A stretch of DNA of 64,000 nucleotides from Rhizobium sp. BK399 (GTDB lineage: Bacteria > Pseudomonadota > Alphaproteobacteria > Rhizobiales > Rhizobiaceae), in assembly GCF_014194695.1 (NCBI RefSeq), contig NZ_JACIAH010000001.1, positions 992,001 through 1,056,000 on the forward strand, in the 5' to 3' direction. The notes under the pieces were generated by a model. The model was given only the letters and a program-made list of their open reading frames with translations. It was not told the origin of the DNA and searched no databases. Each line of letters starts with the position of its first letter. Position 1 is the stretch's first letter. A program made the translations under genes and the position numbers. Below are positions 8,039 through 16,897 of the stretch, in pieces.

Positions 8039-11000
8039 TCAGACCTTGGTGGCAGGGCCCTTATTGCGCTCCAGCAAAGCTTTCACCGTATCGTCGTTGA
8101 TCTTGCCGCTCGGCTCCTGGCCGACCGACTTCTGGAAGTTCTTGATCGCCGCGACCGTCTTCGCGCCCATCTCGCCGTCCGGCTGACCAGCATCGAAGCC
8201 GTTGTTGTTGAGGATCGCCTGGATGTTGCGGATCGCCTTCTTCATGTCGACGGTCGAGGTCTTGGTGGCGTTGCCGACCCACTCGTCAGGAGCGTCGACA
8301 GCGTTCGCTTTGCTGTCAAGCGGTGCCGCCTTCCATTGGTCAGCCTTGGCACGCGCCTTCTCCAGCTGATCAGGCTTCAACGCGTTCGCCACTTCGTCGC
8401 GCTTTTGTGCGGCGTCCTTGTCGCCGCCCTTGGCAGCAATCGCAAACCACTTGTAGGATTCGGTCAGGTCCTGCACGACGCCGTTGCCGCGAGCGCAAAG
8501 GATCGCCAAATTGAACTGGCTGTCGGCGATGCCGAGGTCGGCCGCCTTGATGAACCAGTCCGCGGCCGCCTTGTAGTCCTGCTGGCCTAGCGCGCCCGAT
8601 GCATAAAGCACGGCGAGATTGTGCATCGCGCTTGCGTTGCCGCTGTTGGCGGCCTGCTCGTAATGCTGCTTCGCCTTGGCGACGTCGCGGTCAACGCCCG
8701 TACCTTTTTCATAAATGTTGCCGAGACGGTATTCAGCCGGCGCGAAGCCCTTGTCGGCCGCAAGCTGGTACCAGTGTGCCGCTTCCTTCGGATCGGCGGC
8801 AATGCCGGCACGACCTTCGCTATAGCGGGCGCCGATCTCGAAGAGCGCCAGCGGGTCGCCGCTTTTGGCGGCATCGGCAAGCGACTTCGGCTGCACGACG
8901 TCCGGAATGGCGATGCCGGCTGTTTCCACCGCCGGGGCGGGCGCGGCGGCCACGCCAGCGGCAACCGGGGCCGTATCCTTGGCCACGAAGCCGGAGGCAT
9001 CCTGCGGAGTGCCGGAGGGCGCAAGTGGAGCGGCCGCATCGCCATTCAATGGTGCTGTCGCCGTCAAGTGGTCGGGTACGGCCGGTGCGGGCGTTGGATC
9101 GGCGCTTGCGAGCGGCACGACAGGGGCTTCTTCGGCCGGGACTGCCGGAGCGGTTGCTACCACCTGGTCGGGTGCGGTTTCGCTATCGACCGGAAGGACA
9201 TTGCTGGACGAATCCGTCAGTACTGCAACTTCGGCGGACGGCGCCGGCTGGCCGCTGGTCAGCGTGCGGGCCAACGGGAAGGCCATGATCGCCAACAGGA
9301 CTGCGCCGACGGCGAGCAGGATCGGACGGCGGAAGCGCGAGAAAGCGCCGCCCTTGGTCGTATCCTTGTCCTTTGCCTTCTTCTCGGCCTTCGCCAGCTG
9401 CGGCTTGGCGGTCGGCTCGGTTTCCATGGCGGCGGCCTGCGCGGCGCGACGAGCGGCGGCTATGTAGTCGGCGCGCTCGTTTTCCGTTGCCGGCTTGGCG
9501 TTTGTCCGGGCGGCGTTCTGGCTGGCGCGCACCCGCTCCAGGATCTTCTTGATGTCAGGTGCACCCGAGCCCGGTTCAAGCGGCTCATTGGCGGCCTCCG
9601 GTGGCATCACATCGACCGGATCGATCGACGGCGCAGGATCGACAACGGTCCGTTCGGTGACGGCCGTTTCCGCCGTCGCCTTCTTGCTGGGCAGCAGACG
9701 CTTGCCAAGGCTGGAAAGCAGGCTGCCCTTCGAGGGAGAGGCTGCCGTCTTCGTCGCTGCCTCGATCGCGATCACACTGGTATCCGTTGCCGCCATGACC
9801 GGAACGAGGGGTGCTTCCTCGGCAACCTCGGGCTCGCGGCTGACCGATGTACGGGTTCCGAACGCAACGGGCTTCAGGGCGTCTTCGGCGCCAGCCTGCA
9901 TCATCGCGTAGGGATCGACCGCGAAATCGACATCGGCGATAGGCATTCTCGGCGCCGGTCTTGCGACGGCGCGATCTTCCATGGTGTCGAGGCGCTCGGC
10001 GATCTGAACAAGCGTTTCATGCAGCGCCTGGAAGGTCTTGTGCGTGCGCTCCTCGCTGCTGCGGCTCAAATCTTCCAGTTGGCGCAGGTCTTCGGCAAGC
10101 GCATTCAGCGCCGACATGTCGGCGGCTGCCGGTGCACCGCCTTGCAGGGCGCCGCTTCTCGCATAGGCCTCGACCACTGCTTCCGCCGCCTGGCGGGCAG
10201 CCTCGATGATATATTCGTCGCTGGTCGCCATGTAGTCTTCGATGGCGCCCATCCGCCTGTCGAACTCCGCCGGCAGCTCGGCCGCAGGTCGTGGCTCGCT
10301 CATCAGCGCCGACAGGTTTGCGATCTGATCCTCAAGGCTCTTCAGCGCGTGCGGGTCGGCCGCCGGTGCTGCAGTGCTCTCCTCGAGGCGCGCGGCGATA
10401 TCGCCAAGCCTGCTTTCGATGCGGCGGAAGGCGCTGTCGTCCACTGGGGCCGCGACAGGTTGAAGCGGCTGGAAGTCCATCTCGTCGATGCGGCGGGCGA
10501 GATAGTCGAGGCGCTGCGCCAGCGCATCATTGACCGAACCGGTCTCGAGCGCATCGATCTTGCGCGAAATGTCGGCAAGTGCGCCTGTCAGCTCCGGCTG
10601 CGGCGCAGCCTTGTGGTTTCGCTCGAGCAGGTAGGACAAGTGCTCCAGACGTTCATCGAGGCGCGACGTTGCCTCGGCGTTGGCAAGTTCCTCGACGCGC
10701 AGCGTCAGAGTTTCGAGCCGATCCGCCAGGGCATCCGTCGGCGCGGCCCGACTGGCAACGCTGCGGCCCATCATGTCGATCTGGTCGCCAAGCGCATTCA
10801 GGCGGCCTTCGAGGCGATGCATCATGGCCGGATCGCCGCTTGCGGCCGCACGACTGGTTGCGGCGATGGCGCGGCTGATTTCGTCGAGGCGGCTGTCCAT
10901 CGCCGCAAACTGCTCGGACATCGCCCGGTCGTGCGGCTGGATCATGCTGCCGAACTGCTCCATCGCCGTCGCGATGGAGATAAGCTTGTCTTCGAGAACC

Positions 11001-11836
11001 CGCACGGCCGGGCTATCGCCCATGCCACCGATATGGCGCTTGATGTCATCGAGCCGGTAGGCGAGCGCGACAAGCTCCTCCTGCAGGCCTGCGGTGTCGA
11101 GCGCGTGCAGTTGGTTCTCGAATCCGTCCCAGCGGGTTTCCATGTGGCGGATCGAATCTTCGCGTGCGAGCCCGTCCATCAGCGAACGCAGCTCTTCGAA
11201 CTCACCTCGCAAGCCTTGCGCCTCAGGCGCGTTGGAACGGCCGGCAAGCTGGTCGATGCTGCTGGCGAGACGGCTCATATCGGCGCGGATGTCATCGGCG
11301 AAGCGGCGGTCTTCCGCTCCAACCTTGATGCTGCGGATTTCGTCGCGCAGCGCATTCATTTCCCGGGTCACGCCATCGGAGATGTCACGCTTCAGGTCCT
11401 GGCGAAGGTTGACCAGCGCTTGCGCGATCTCGGTCATCGTGTCTTCGGCGGCTCTGTTGCCCGGTTGCGGAGCCGGGGCGCGCGGCGCGCGTTCGGCGAC
11501 CGGAAGAGGTGCACGCGGAGCGGCCGCCGGCTGCTCGCGCGTGTAGGAGGCAGGCTCGCGCGCTGCCGGGCGTTCGCGGCTGGCTTCGAGGATGCGCTGG
11601 CGCTGGCGAATTTCGGCGAAAGGATCGGGTCGCGCTTCGGCCGTATAGGGCGCGCGGGCGACATAGGGATCGGCATAGATCTCACGCTCCGGCGCGGGAG
11701 CGCGCTGACGCTGATCGCGTGGATTGGTGCCGATCAAGCCCTCGATCCTCGCCTCCAGACCTTCGATGGTGCGGTTCAGCGCATCGAGCGACGCCCTGTC
11801 GGAATGCCGTGGGGAATTTGATCGCGATCCGTTCAT
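8039..11836 (-). CDS. podJ: PodJ-like polar localisation protein with SEL1 repeats and peptidoglycan-binding domain
   Basis: A 1265-residue bitopic membrane protein. Residues 1 to about 620 are long Glu/Arg/Leu-rich coiled coil (repeated LDERLEHLSYLLE, RLDYLARRIDEMD units). A low-complexity acidic region follows, then one membrane helix near residues 836-858 (ILLAVGAVLLAIMAFPLA) after a basic stretch. A Pro/Ala-rich periplasmic linker leads to SEL1/TPR-like repeats (about 990-1150, e.g. DPKEAAHWYQLAADKGFAPAEY) and a C-terminal peptidoglycan-binding domain (about 1200-1262). This order is that of PodJ, which marks the old/new pole in Caulobacter and the rhizobia. The start at 11836 gives MNGSRSNSPRHSDRAS. 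Monocistronic by position. Confidence 0.85.
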   Translation of the reverse strand: MNGSRSNSPRHSDRASLDALNRTIEGLEARIEGLIGTNPRDQRQRAPAPEREIYADPYVARAPYTAEARPDPFAEIRQRQRILEASRERPAAREPASYTREQPAAAPRAPLPVAERAPRAPAPQPGNRAAEDTMTEIAQALVNLRQDLKRDISDGVTREMNALRDEIRSIKVGAEDRRFADDIRADMSRLASSIDQLAGRSNAPEAQGLRGEFEELRSLMDGLAREDSIRHMETRWDGFENQLHALDTAGLQEELVALAYRLDDIKRHIGGMGDSPAVRVLEDKLISIATAMEQFGSMIQPHDRAMSEQFAAMDSRLDEISRAIAATSRAAASGDPAMMHRLEGRLNALGDQIDMMGRSVASRAAPTDALADRLETLTLRVEELANAEATSRLDERLEHLSYLLERNHKAAPQPELTGALADISRKIDALETGSVNDALAQRLDYLARRIDEMDFQPLQPVAAPVDDSAFRRIESRLGDIAARLEESTAAPAADPHALKSLEDQIANLSALMSEPRPAAELPAEFDRRMGAIEDYMATSDEYIIEAARQAAEAVVEAYARSGALQGGAPAAADMSALNALAEDLRQLEDLSRSSEERTHKTFQALHETLVQIAERLDTMEDRAVARPAPRMPIADVDFAVDPYAMMQAGAEDALKPVAFGTRTSVSREPEVAEEAPLVPVMAATDTSVIAIEAATKTAASPSKGSLLSSLGKRLLPSKKATAETAVTERTVVDPAPSIDPVDVMPPEAANEPLEPGSGAPDIKKILERVRASQNAARTNAKPATENERADYIAAARRAAQAAAMETEPTAKPQLAKAEKKAKDKDTTKGGAFSRFRRPILLAVGAVLLAIMAFPLARTLTSGQPAPSAEVAVLTDSSSNVLPVDSETAPDQVVATAPAVPAEEAPVVPLASADPTPAPAVPDHLTATAPLNGDAAAPLAPSGTPQDASGFVAKDTAPVAAGVAAAPAPAVETAGIAIPDVVQPKSLADAAKSGDPLALFEIGARYSEGRAGIAADPKEAAHWYQLAADKGFAPAEYRLGNIYEKGTGVDRDVAKAKQHYEQAANSGNASAMHNLAVLYASGALGQQDYKAAADWFIKAADLGIADSQFNLAILCARGNGVVQDLTESYKWFAIAAKGGDKDAAQKRDEVANALKPDQLEKARAKADQWKAAPLDSKANAVDAPDEWVGNATKTSTVDMKKAIRNIQAILNNNGFDAGQPDGEMGAKTVAAIKNFQKSVGQEPSGKINDDTVKALLERNKGPATKV

Positions 11837-12179
11837 CTTCTTGCTCGCTTCATCTGTCCGAGCCCTCGTCAGGGCCGATCATTGGCTTCCGTCACCGCCG
11901 CACCGGAATGCGGACGAGAGCACCGTTCATGAAGGGATAATCAATTAGACTTTCCTCAACCTGTACGGCGTAGCGGCATTCCCATGAAACGCGAGACTGA
12001 AAAAAGGAATGCAAGTCGCCAATGCTCAGACAGCACCATTCACGAAACGTGGTAAACAACCCGTTAATCGGCGTGAGATTTTTTTAACTTTTGAGGATTT
12101 TCGGCCGGTTTCCGTGTCAAAACCGGCCTGCGCGTGCCGCGTCCGCAACATTAGGCGGTGTGCGCATGTTAGGCCGCTA
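11837..12179. other. Intergenic region upstream of podJ
   Basis: This 343-bp stretch between podJ and the SDR gene (both on the minus strand) has no supportable gene. Frames crossing it on the plus strand are antisense extensions. It is AT-richer in 12000-12100 (a run of T residues near 12080) and holds one strong hairpin at 12103-12128. It presumably contains the podJ promoter. Confidence 0.6.
12103..12128 (-). terminator. Hairpin downstream of the SDR gene, possible terminator
   Basis: Arms GGCCGGTTT and AAACCGGCC form a perfect 9-bp stem with an 8-nt loop, 52 bp past the SDR stop. No clear U-tract follows on the minus strand, so termination efficiency is uncertain. Confidence 0.45.
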
Positions 12180-12881
12180 TCAGAACGATTCCGTCCACGG
12201 TCGCACCTCGATTTCCTGCGACCAGGCGCTCCTGTGCTGCAGCAGGACGTCGATATAGGTCTGCGCGATGGCATCGGGGTCGAGCATCGCATCCGGCTTG
12301 GCCGGATCCTCCCGGCGCATCTCCGATCGGATTCCACCGTCGATGATGAAATGGGCGACGTGAATGCCCTTCGGCCCGAGTTCACGGGCAGCGCTCTGGG
12401 CAAGGCCGCGAAGCGCGAATTTGCCCATGGCGAACGCGGCCGACTGGGCATATCCCTTCACGCTCGCCGTCGCTCCGGTAAATAGGATTGCGCCGCGCCC
12501 ATACGGCAGCATGCGCCTTGCCGCCTGCTGACTGACGAGAAAGCCGCCATAGGCGCTGACGGCAATTGCCTGCTCGACCGCTGCCGGATCGAGTTCGGCC
12601 AAGGGGCCACGTAGCCGGCCGCTGGCGTTGTAGACGACAACCTCCGGATCGCCGATGGCTGCCGCGACCTCATCGAAAAGCGCCGCGACGGACGCCGGCT
12701 GGGCGGCATCCGCCGCAAACATCCTCGCCCCGGTCTCGTCAGTGAGCTTGCTCAGCTTGTCAACGTTGCGCGCCGCCAGCGCGACCTTGACGCCGCGCCG
12801 CGTCAATTGACGTGCAAGCGAGGCGCTGAGACCCGGGCCTGCACCGACGATCAAAGCGGAACGGTAGGGAAACTCGGTCAT
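12180..12881 (-). CDS. SDR family NAD(P)-dependent oxidoreductase
   Basis: A 233-residue short-chain dehydrogenase/reductase with a Rossmann fold. The cofactor motif is GAGPGLSASLARQL (near residues 11-24, the TGxxxGIG position), followed by the VVYNASGRL segment that replaces NNAG. The usual YxxxK catalytic pair is not visible as such: the region reads TGATASVKGYAQSAAFAMGKFALRGL, where Ser and Lys are present but Tyr lies in an offset position, so activity may differ. The ATG at 12881 follows GGAGG; a longer frame exists upstream without support. The Lrp-type regulator gene lies 58 bp upstream on the same strand, so the two may be co-transcribed. Confidence 0.88.
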   Translation of the reverse strand: MTEFPYRSALIVGAGPGLSASLARQLTRRGVKVALAARNVDKLSKLTDETGARMFAADAAQPASVAALFDEVAAAIGDPEVVVYNASGRLRGPLAELDPAAVEQAIAVSAYGGFLVSQQAARRMLPYGRGAILFTGATASVKGYAQSAAFAMGKFALRGLAQSAARELGPKGIHVAHFIIDGGIRSEMRREDPAKPDAMLDPDAIAQTYIDVLLQHRSAWSQEIEVRPWTESF

Positions 12882-12939
12882 CGCTATCCTCCGGTCGTTT
12901 TGTCCGAAACCTGGGCGCAAGATCAAGCTCTCGCGGATA

Positions 12940-13398
12940 TCACACCCGCCGCGCCTTGATCGTGTTCATCACGAAGCTGGTCTCGATAGTATCGACGCAT
13001 TTCAGCCGGGCAATCTTTTCCTTGATGAAGCGCTCGTAATCCTCGAGACCCGAACTCATCACCTTCAGCACATAGTCCCGTGATCCGGTGACAAGATGGC
13101 ACTCGAGCACCTCGTCCCATCCGCGAACCGCACTCTCGAACATCTGGATTTCATCCTCGTGCTGGCGACTGAGCCGAACCGAAGCCAGCGCCGTCATCGT
13201 CCAGCCGTCGACCGCCGGATCGACGAGGGTCGTATAGCCCTGAATGATTTCCGCGTCCTCCAGCCGGCGCAGACGGCGAAGACAAGCGGATGCAGAAAGT
13301 CCGACTCGCTCGGCAAGTTCGTTGTTTGGCAGACGGGCGTCATTCATCAACTCCTTGAGGATCTTCCGATCCATCTCGTCAGCAATTTTCTGCGTCAC
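12940..13398 (-). CDS. Lrp/AsnC family transcriptional regulator
   Basis: A 152-residue feast/famine regulator. Its N-terminal winged helix is MDRKILKELMNDARLPNNELAERVGLSASACLRRLRRLEDAEIIQGYTT. The C-terminal RAM (ligand/oligomer) domain spans about 70-150 (EVLECHLVTGSRDYVLKVMSSGLEDYERFI). The start is GTG at 13398 with GGAG about 11 nt upstream. It is divergent from the PLP enzyme at 13519 across 120 bp, the classical arrangement for an Lrp-type local activator of an amino-acid catabolic gene. The likely effector is a sulfur amino acid or related amino acid (inference from context). Confidence 0.92.
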   Translation of the reverse strand: MTQKIADEMDRKILKELMNDARLPNNELAERVGLSASACLRRLRRLEDAEIIQGYTTLVDPAVDGWTMTALASVRLSRQHEDEIQMFESAVRGWDEVLECHLVTGSRDYVLKVMSSGLEDYERFIKEKIARLKCVDTIETSFVMNTIKARRV

Positions 13399-13518
13399 AA
13401 TGCTTCATTCTCCGCACTAAGTTGCTTCAAAGCGCATAACCGCGCGGCAAATAGCAAGAACAGCCGTCGCATTCTGATATAATTTGCCAGCATCACGGCA
13501 TCGCGCGAGGAGACGACA

Positions 13519-14802
13519 ATGACCGCACCGCACCCTTCCAAGACCCACATCGGCAACCACGCCCTGCATCCCGAAACGCAGATGCTGAACTATGGCTACG
13601 ATCCGGAATTGTCGGAAGGGGCAGTCAAGCCGCCGGTATTCCTGACCTCGACCTTCGTCTTCAAGTCTGCCGAGGATGGCCGCGACTTCTTCGATTATGT
13701 CTCCGGCCGCAAGGAGCCACCAGCTGGCAAGGGCGCCGGGCTGGTCTATTCCCGCTTCAATCACCCCAACAGCGAGATCGTCGAGGACCGGCTTGCGGTC
13801 TACGAACGGACCGAAAGCTGCGCCCTCTTTTCGTCAGGCATGTCGGCAATCGCGACAACACTGCTGGCCTTCGTCCGGCCGGGTGATGCCGTCCTGCATT
13901 CGCAACCGCTCTATGGTGGAACGGAGACGCTGCTGGCAAAGACCTTCCTCAATCTCGGCGTTGCTGCCGTGGGCTTCGCCGACGGCGTCAGCGAAGCGTC
14001 GGTGCAATCGGCTGCGGAACAAGCCATGGCCAAGGGCCGGGTCTCAATGATCCTCGTCGAGACGCCAGCCAATCCGACCAACAGCCTCGTCGATGTCGCA
14101 ATGATCCGCCGCGTCGCCGACGCGATCGGCAGGAAGCAGGGGCATACGCCTGTTATTGCCTGCGACAACACGCTGCTTGGTCCGGTCTTCCAGCGACCGA
14201 TTGAGCACGGGGCGGACATTTCGCTCTATTCTTTGACCAAATATGTCGGCGGCCATTCGGATCTGATCGCCGGCGCAGCCCTCGGCTCGAAGGCAGTCAT
14301 GAAGCAGGTCAAGGCGCTACGCGGCGCCATCGGCACCCAGCTCGACCCGCACTCCTGCTGGATGCTCGGTCGTTCGCTGGAAACGCTGCAGATCCGCATG
14401 GAGCGCGCTGACAACAATGCCCGCGTCGCTGCCGATTTCCTGCGCGAGCATCCGAAGGTCGAGAAGATTCACTACCTGCCCTATCACGATGCCAACTCAC
14501 CGCTTGGAAAGACCTTTGCGGCGCAGTGCACCGGTGCCGGATCCACCTTCTCCTTCGACATCAAGGGCGGTCAGCCGGCATCCTTCAAGTTCCTGAACGC
14601 CCTGCAGATCTTCAAGCTCGCGGTCAGCCTGGGCGGCACGGAATCGCTCGCCAGCCATCCGGCAACGATGACGCATTCCGGCGTGCCGTCCGACGTGCGC
14701 CAACGGATCGGCGTTTTGGAATCGACGATCCGCCTGTCGATCGGCATCGAGCATCCGGATGATCTCGTCGCCGATCTGCAACAGGCGCTGGACGCCGCGT
14801 GA
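13519..14802 (+). CDS. Cystathionine gamma-synthase family PLP enzyme
   Basis: A 427-residue Cys/Met-metabolism PLP-dependent lyase/synthase. Visible family signatures are [56 protein letters not shown], the PLP-Asp region ACDNT, and the Schiff-base lysine in [11 protein letters not shown]. The C-terminal part ends with [19 protein letters not shown] and [13 protein letters not shown]. The position that carries a catalytic Cys in classical methionine gamma-lyase is Gly here (LYGGT), which argues against a textbook methionine gamma-lyase. The exact reaction remains open among gamma-lyase, gamma-synthase and sulfhydrylase. The ATG at 13519 follows GGAG. Probably controlled by the divergent Lrp. 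Confidence 0.88.
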   Translation: MTAPHPSKTHIGNHALHPETQMLNYGYDPELSEGAVKPPVFLTSTFVFKSAEDGRDFFDYVSGRKEPPAGKGAGLVYSRFNHPNSEIVEDRLAVYERTESCALFSSGMSAIATTLLAFVRPGDAVLHSQPLYGGTETLLAKTFLNLGVAAVGFADGVSEASVQSAAEQAMAKGRVSMILVETPANPTNSLVDVAMIRRVADAIGRKQGHTPVIACDNTLLGPVFQRPIEHGADISLYSLTKYVGGHSDLIAGAALGSKAVMKQVKALRGAIGTQLDPHSCWMLGRSLETLQIRMERADNNARVAADFLREHPKVEKIHYLPYHDANSPLGKTFAAQCTGAGSTFSFDIKGGQPASFKFLNALQIFKLAVSLGGTESLASHPATMTHSGVPSDVRQRIGVLESTIRLSIGIEHPDDLVADLQQALDAA

Positions 14803-14815
14803 TTTGGGCGGCGGC

Positions 14816-15187
14816 CTAGGCGGCCGCCGTTTCCCTCACATCGTCGAGCAGGAAATGCACGACGACATATTTCGTCGTGTAGTGGCGGCCGCTGTCGGAC
14901 ACTTTGTCGACACTGCCGCCATCGGCGGGATGCCAGCGATGATAGTGCGGGCTTGTCGTGATCAGGGTGATCGCCTTGCCGGCCATCTTGCCGTCGAGAC
15001 GGTAACGCATTTCGGCCAGCGGCCAGATGCGCTCATAGTCCTCCATGGATATGCGGACCTTCAGGGCTTTGCGGCTCACCGCTTCGCTGCGTGAGCCGTC
15101 TTCGTGCTCAACAGCCGGCAGTTCCAGCGTGACTTCCTCGGCTCCATCGAGAATGGAATTGAACTCCTCCGGCCACATCCGTCTCAT
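14816..15187 (-). CDS. Hypothetical protein (123 aa)
   Basis: Reads MRRMWPEEFNSILDGAEEVTLELPAVEHEDG and ends YVVVHFLLDDVRETAAA. It looks like a compact alpha/beta soluble protein with a basic centre (RKALKVRISMEDYERIW) and no signal peptide or membrane helix. I do not recognise the family. The frame extends upstream to 15304, but the ATG at 15187 has an excellent GGAGGAG site, so the shorter form is chosen. It converges with the cystathionine gamma-synthase family gene, 13 bp apart. Confidence 0.7.
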   Translation of the reverse strand: MRRMWPEEFNSILDGAEEVTLELPAVEHEDGSRSEAVSRKALKVRISMEDYERIWPLAEMRYRLDGKMAGKAITLITTSPHYHRWHPADGGSVDKVSDSGRHYTTKYVVVHFLLDDVRETAAA

Positions 15188-15423
15188 AAAATCGCTCCTC
15201 CAAAGCTCTTTCATCAGTCTGCCTGCGAAATCTAGCGTGTCTTCTCCCGGAAGCAAACAGTTCCGACAAAGGTTAGACGAAAGCTTCACGCACAGGCATG
15301 GCAATCATTATCATTTCTGTGTCGCGCTATGGGCTTTGTCCGATTCAACACGCCGCCCCGACGCATCGATGGAACACATGGACAGGCCAGGTCTGCCGGT
15401 CGCGACCGTTCGTGATCGCGTTC

Positions 15424-16443
15424 TCAGTGCCAGCGCACGGCCACATATGTGCCCGTCGACTTACCATCACGGCCGTAGGTGATCTCCGCACCGAGTGTCG
15501 TCGTCATGGCGTTGATCAGGCGTGTGCCGAGGCCGGTCCCCTTTGGCCCGCTCGCCCGATCGAAGCCGACGCCATCGTCCTCGACGGACAGCACATTGCC
15601 GTCGTCTTCGGTTCTTCGCAGGACAACGCGCACCTCGCCTTCCGCCTCGGGATAGGCGTACTTCATCGCGTTGGTTACCAACTCTGTCAGGATCACGCCG
15701 AGTGCAACGGCCCTGTCGGCGGTCGTTGATATGCGGCAAAGGTCGGATTGGACCGCTATGCCGCGCGAAAAACTGCTTGTGCCGTGCAACTCTGCCAGCA
15801 GCGGCCGCAGATAGACGTCGAGCTGCACTTCGCCGACGTCACTTGACGTGTAGAGACTGCGGTGGACGCCGGCGATCGCCGTGATCCGGTTCTGCGTCTC
15901 GTCAAGCGCCGTCTTCGTTTCATCGCTGCGAGCGATCTGCATCTGCATGCGGATCATCGCGGAAACGAGTGAAAGGCTGTTGGCGATACGATGGTTCATT
16001 TCGGCGAGCAGCAGTTCCGCGCGTTCCTTCGCGACCACGAGCTGTCGATCCGCCTCTTCCTTCTCGCTGCGCAGGCGCGCATTTTCCAGCGCCTGCTCGA
16101 GCGCGCTGATAAGAAGCGGGAAGAAGTCGTCCGTCGCGGTCTTGACGACGTAGTCCGCAGCGCCGCCCTTCAGCGCCTTGATCGCCACGTCGGCGTCGCT
16201 CGACCCTGTCACATAAAGAACCGGCGTTCGCCGATGGGTTTCGGCGATTGCCTCGAGGAAATGCAGGCCCGTCTGGTTCTCGAAATAGTGATCGAGAACG
16301 ACTGCCTCGAATTCCTCGGCTTCGAACAGTTCGAGCCCGGTGGTGATCGACGGGGCATGAATGACTTCGAAATCACTGCGCGCAAGGACCCGTGTGGCAA
16401 GACGGGCTAGAGCCGGATCATCGTCGATGTAAAGAATGCGCAC
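15424..16443 (-). CDS. Receiver-HisKA_2 histidine kinase (response-regulator-first kinase)
   Basis: A 339-residue soluble protein. Residues 1-120 are a CheY-like receiver (acidic DDD at 7-9, phosphoacceptor Asp51 in VVLDHYFE, VTGSSD, Lys101). A short coiled coil leads to a HisKA_2/HWE-type dimerisation domain (LLLAEMNHRIANSLSLVSAMI, His151) and an ATPase domain with N-box LTELVTNAMKYAYP and G-boxes DDGVGFD and GTGLGTRL. Kinases of this class usually phosphorylate single receivers in alphaproteobacterial general-stress or light signalling. The start is GTG at 16443. It lies 16 bp after the upstream receiver gene and is the last gene of a three-gene operon. Confidence 0.92.
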   Translation of the reverse strand: MRILYIDDDPALARLATRVLARSDFEVIHAPSITTGLELFEAEEFEAVVLDHYFENQTGLHFLEAIAETHRRTPVLYVTGSSDADVAIKALKGGAADYVVKTATDDFFPLLISALEQALENARLRSEKEEADRQLVVAKERAELLLAEMNHRIANSLSLVSAMIRMQMQIARSDETKTALDETQNRITAIAGVHRSLYTSSDVGEVQLDVYLRPLLAELHGTSSFSRGIAVQSDLCRISTTADRAVALGVILTELVTNAMKYAYPEAEGEVRVVLRRTEDDGNVLSVEDDGVGFDRASGPKGTGLGTRLINAMTTTLGAEITYGRDGKSTGTYVAVRWH

Positions 16444-16459
16444 AGATATTGGCTACTCG

Positions 16460-16897
16460 TTAGGGGATCTGGATGACGGAGAAGAACAGGCCGAGATTGC
16501 GGATCGCGGTGGCGAAACCGTCATAGTCGACCGGCTTGGTGATGTAGACGTTTGCGCCGAGATCGTAGCACTTCTGGATTTCCCGCTCGTCGTCCGTCGT
16601 CGTCAACACGACGACGGGAAGGCGGCGGGTGTATTCGTTGCTCTTGATCTGCTCGAGAATGTCGAGGCCCGACATGTCGGGCAGGTTGAGATCGAGCAAC
16701 ACAAGCAGATAACGATCCTTGCTGACCACGCCATCGCGGCTCGGCCCGAGGATGTAGTCGAGCGCGCTCTTGCCGAGGGTGAAGGGCACGATCTCGTTGT
16801 GCACGCCGGCGCGGCGCACGTTCTTTTCGATGAGACGGGCGTGGCCCTCGTCATCCTCGATCATGACGATCGTTACTTCCTGACCCGTGGCTTTCAT
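16460..16897 (-). CDS. Single-domain response regulator (Rcp1-like)
   Basis: A 145-residue CheY-fold receiver with no output domain. The acidic pocket is IEDDEGHARLIE, the phosphoacceptor is Asp69 in LLVLLDLNLPDMSG, the conserved Thr lies in VVLTTTDDE and the Lys in YITKPVDY. The layout (GHARLIEKN plus SKDRYLLVLLDLNLPDM) is that of Rcp1-type receivers that serve phytochrome-like kinases. Its ATG overlaps the stop of the upstream CHASE3 kinase by 4 bp (ATGA), so the two are translationally coupled. It probably relays phosphate between that kinase and the downstream receiver-kinase. Confidence 0.93.
   Translation of the reverse strand: MKATGQEVTIVMIEDDEGHARLIEKNVRRAGVHNEIVPFTLGKSALDYILGPSRDGVVSKDRYLLVLLDLNLPDMSGLDILEQIKSNEYTRRLPVVVLTTTDDEREIQKCYDLGANVYITKPVDYDGFATAIRNLGLFFSVIQIP

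Noticed and set aside
8621..11821. A 1066-codon plus-strand open frame inside podJ
   Set aside because: It is antisense to a gene with coiled-coil, SEL1 and peptidoglycan-binding domains and lacks any domain of its own.
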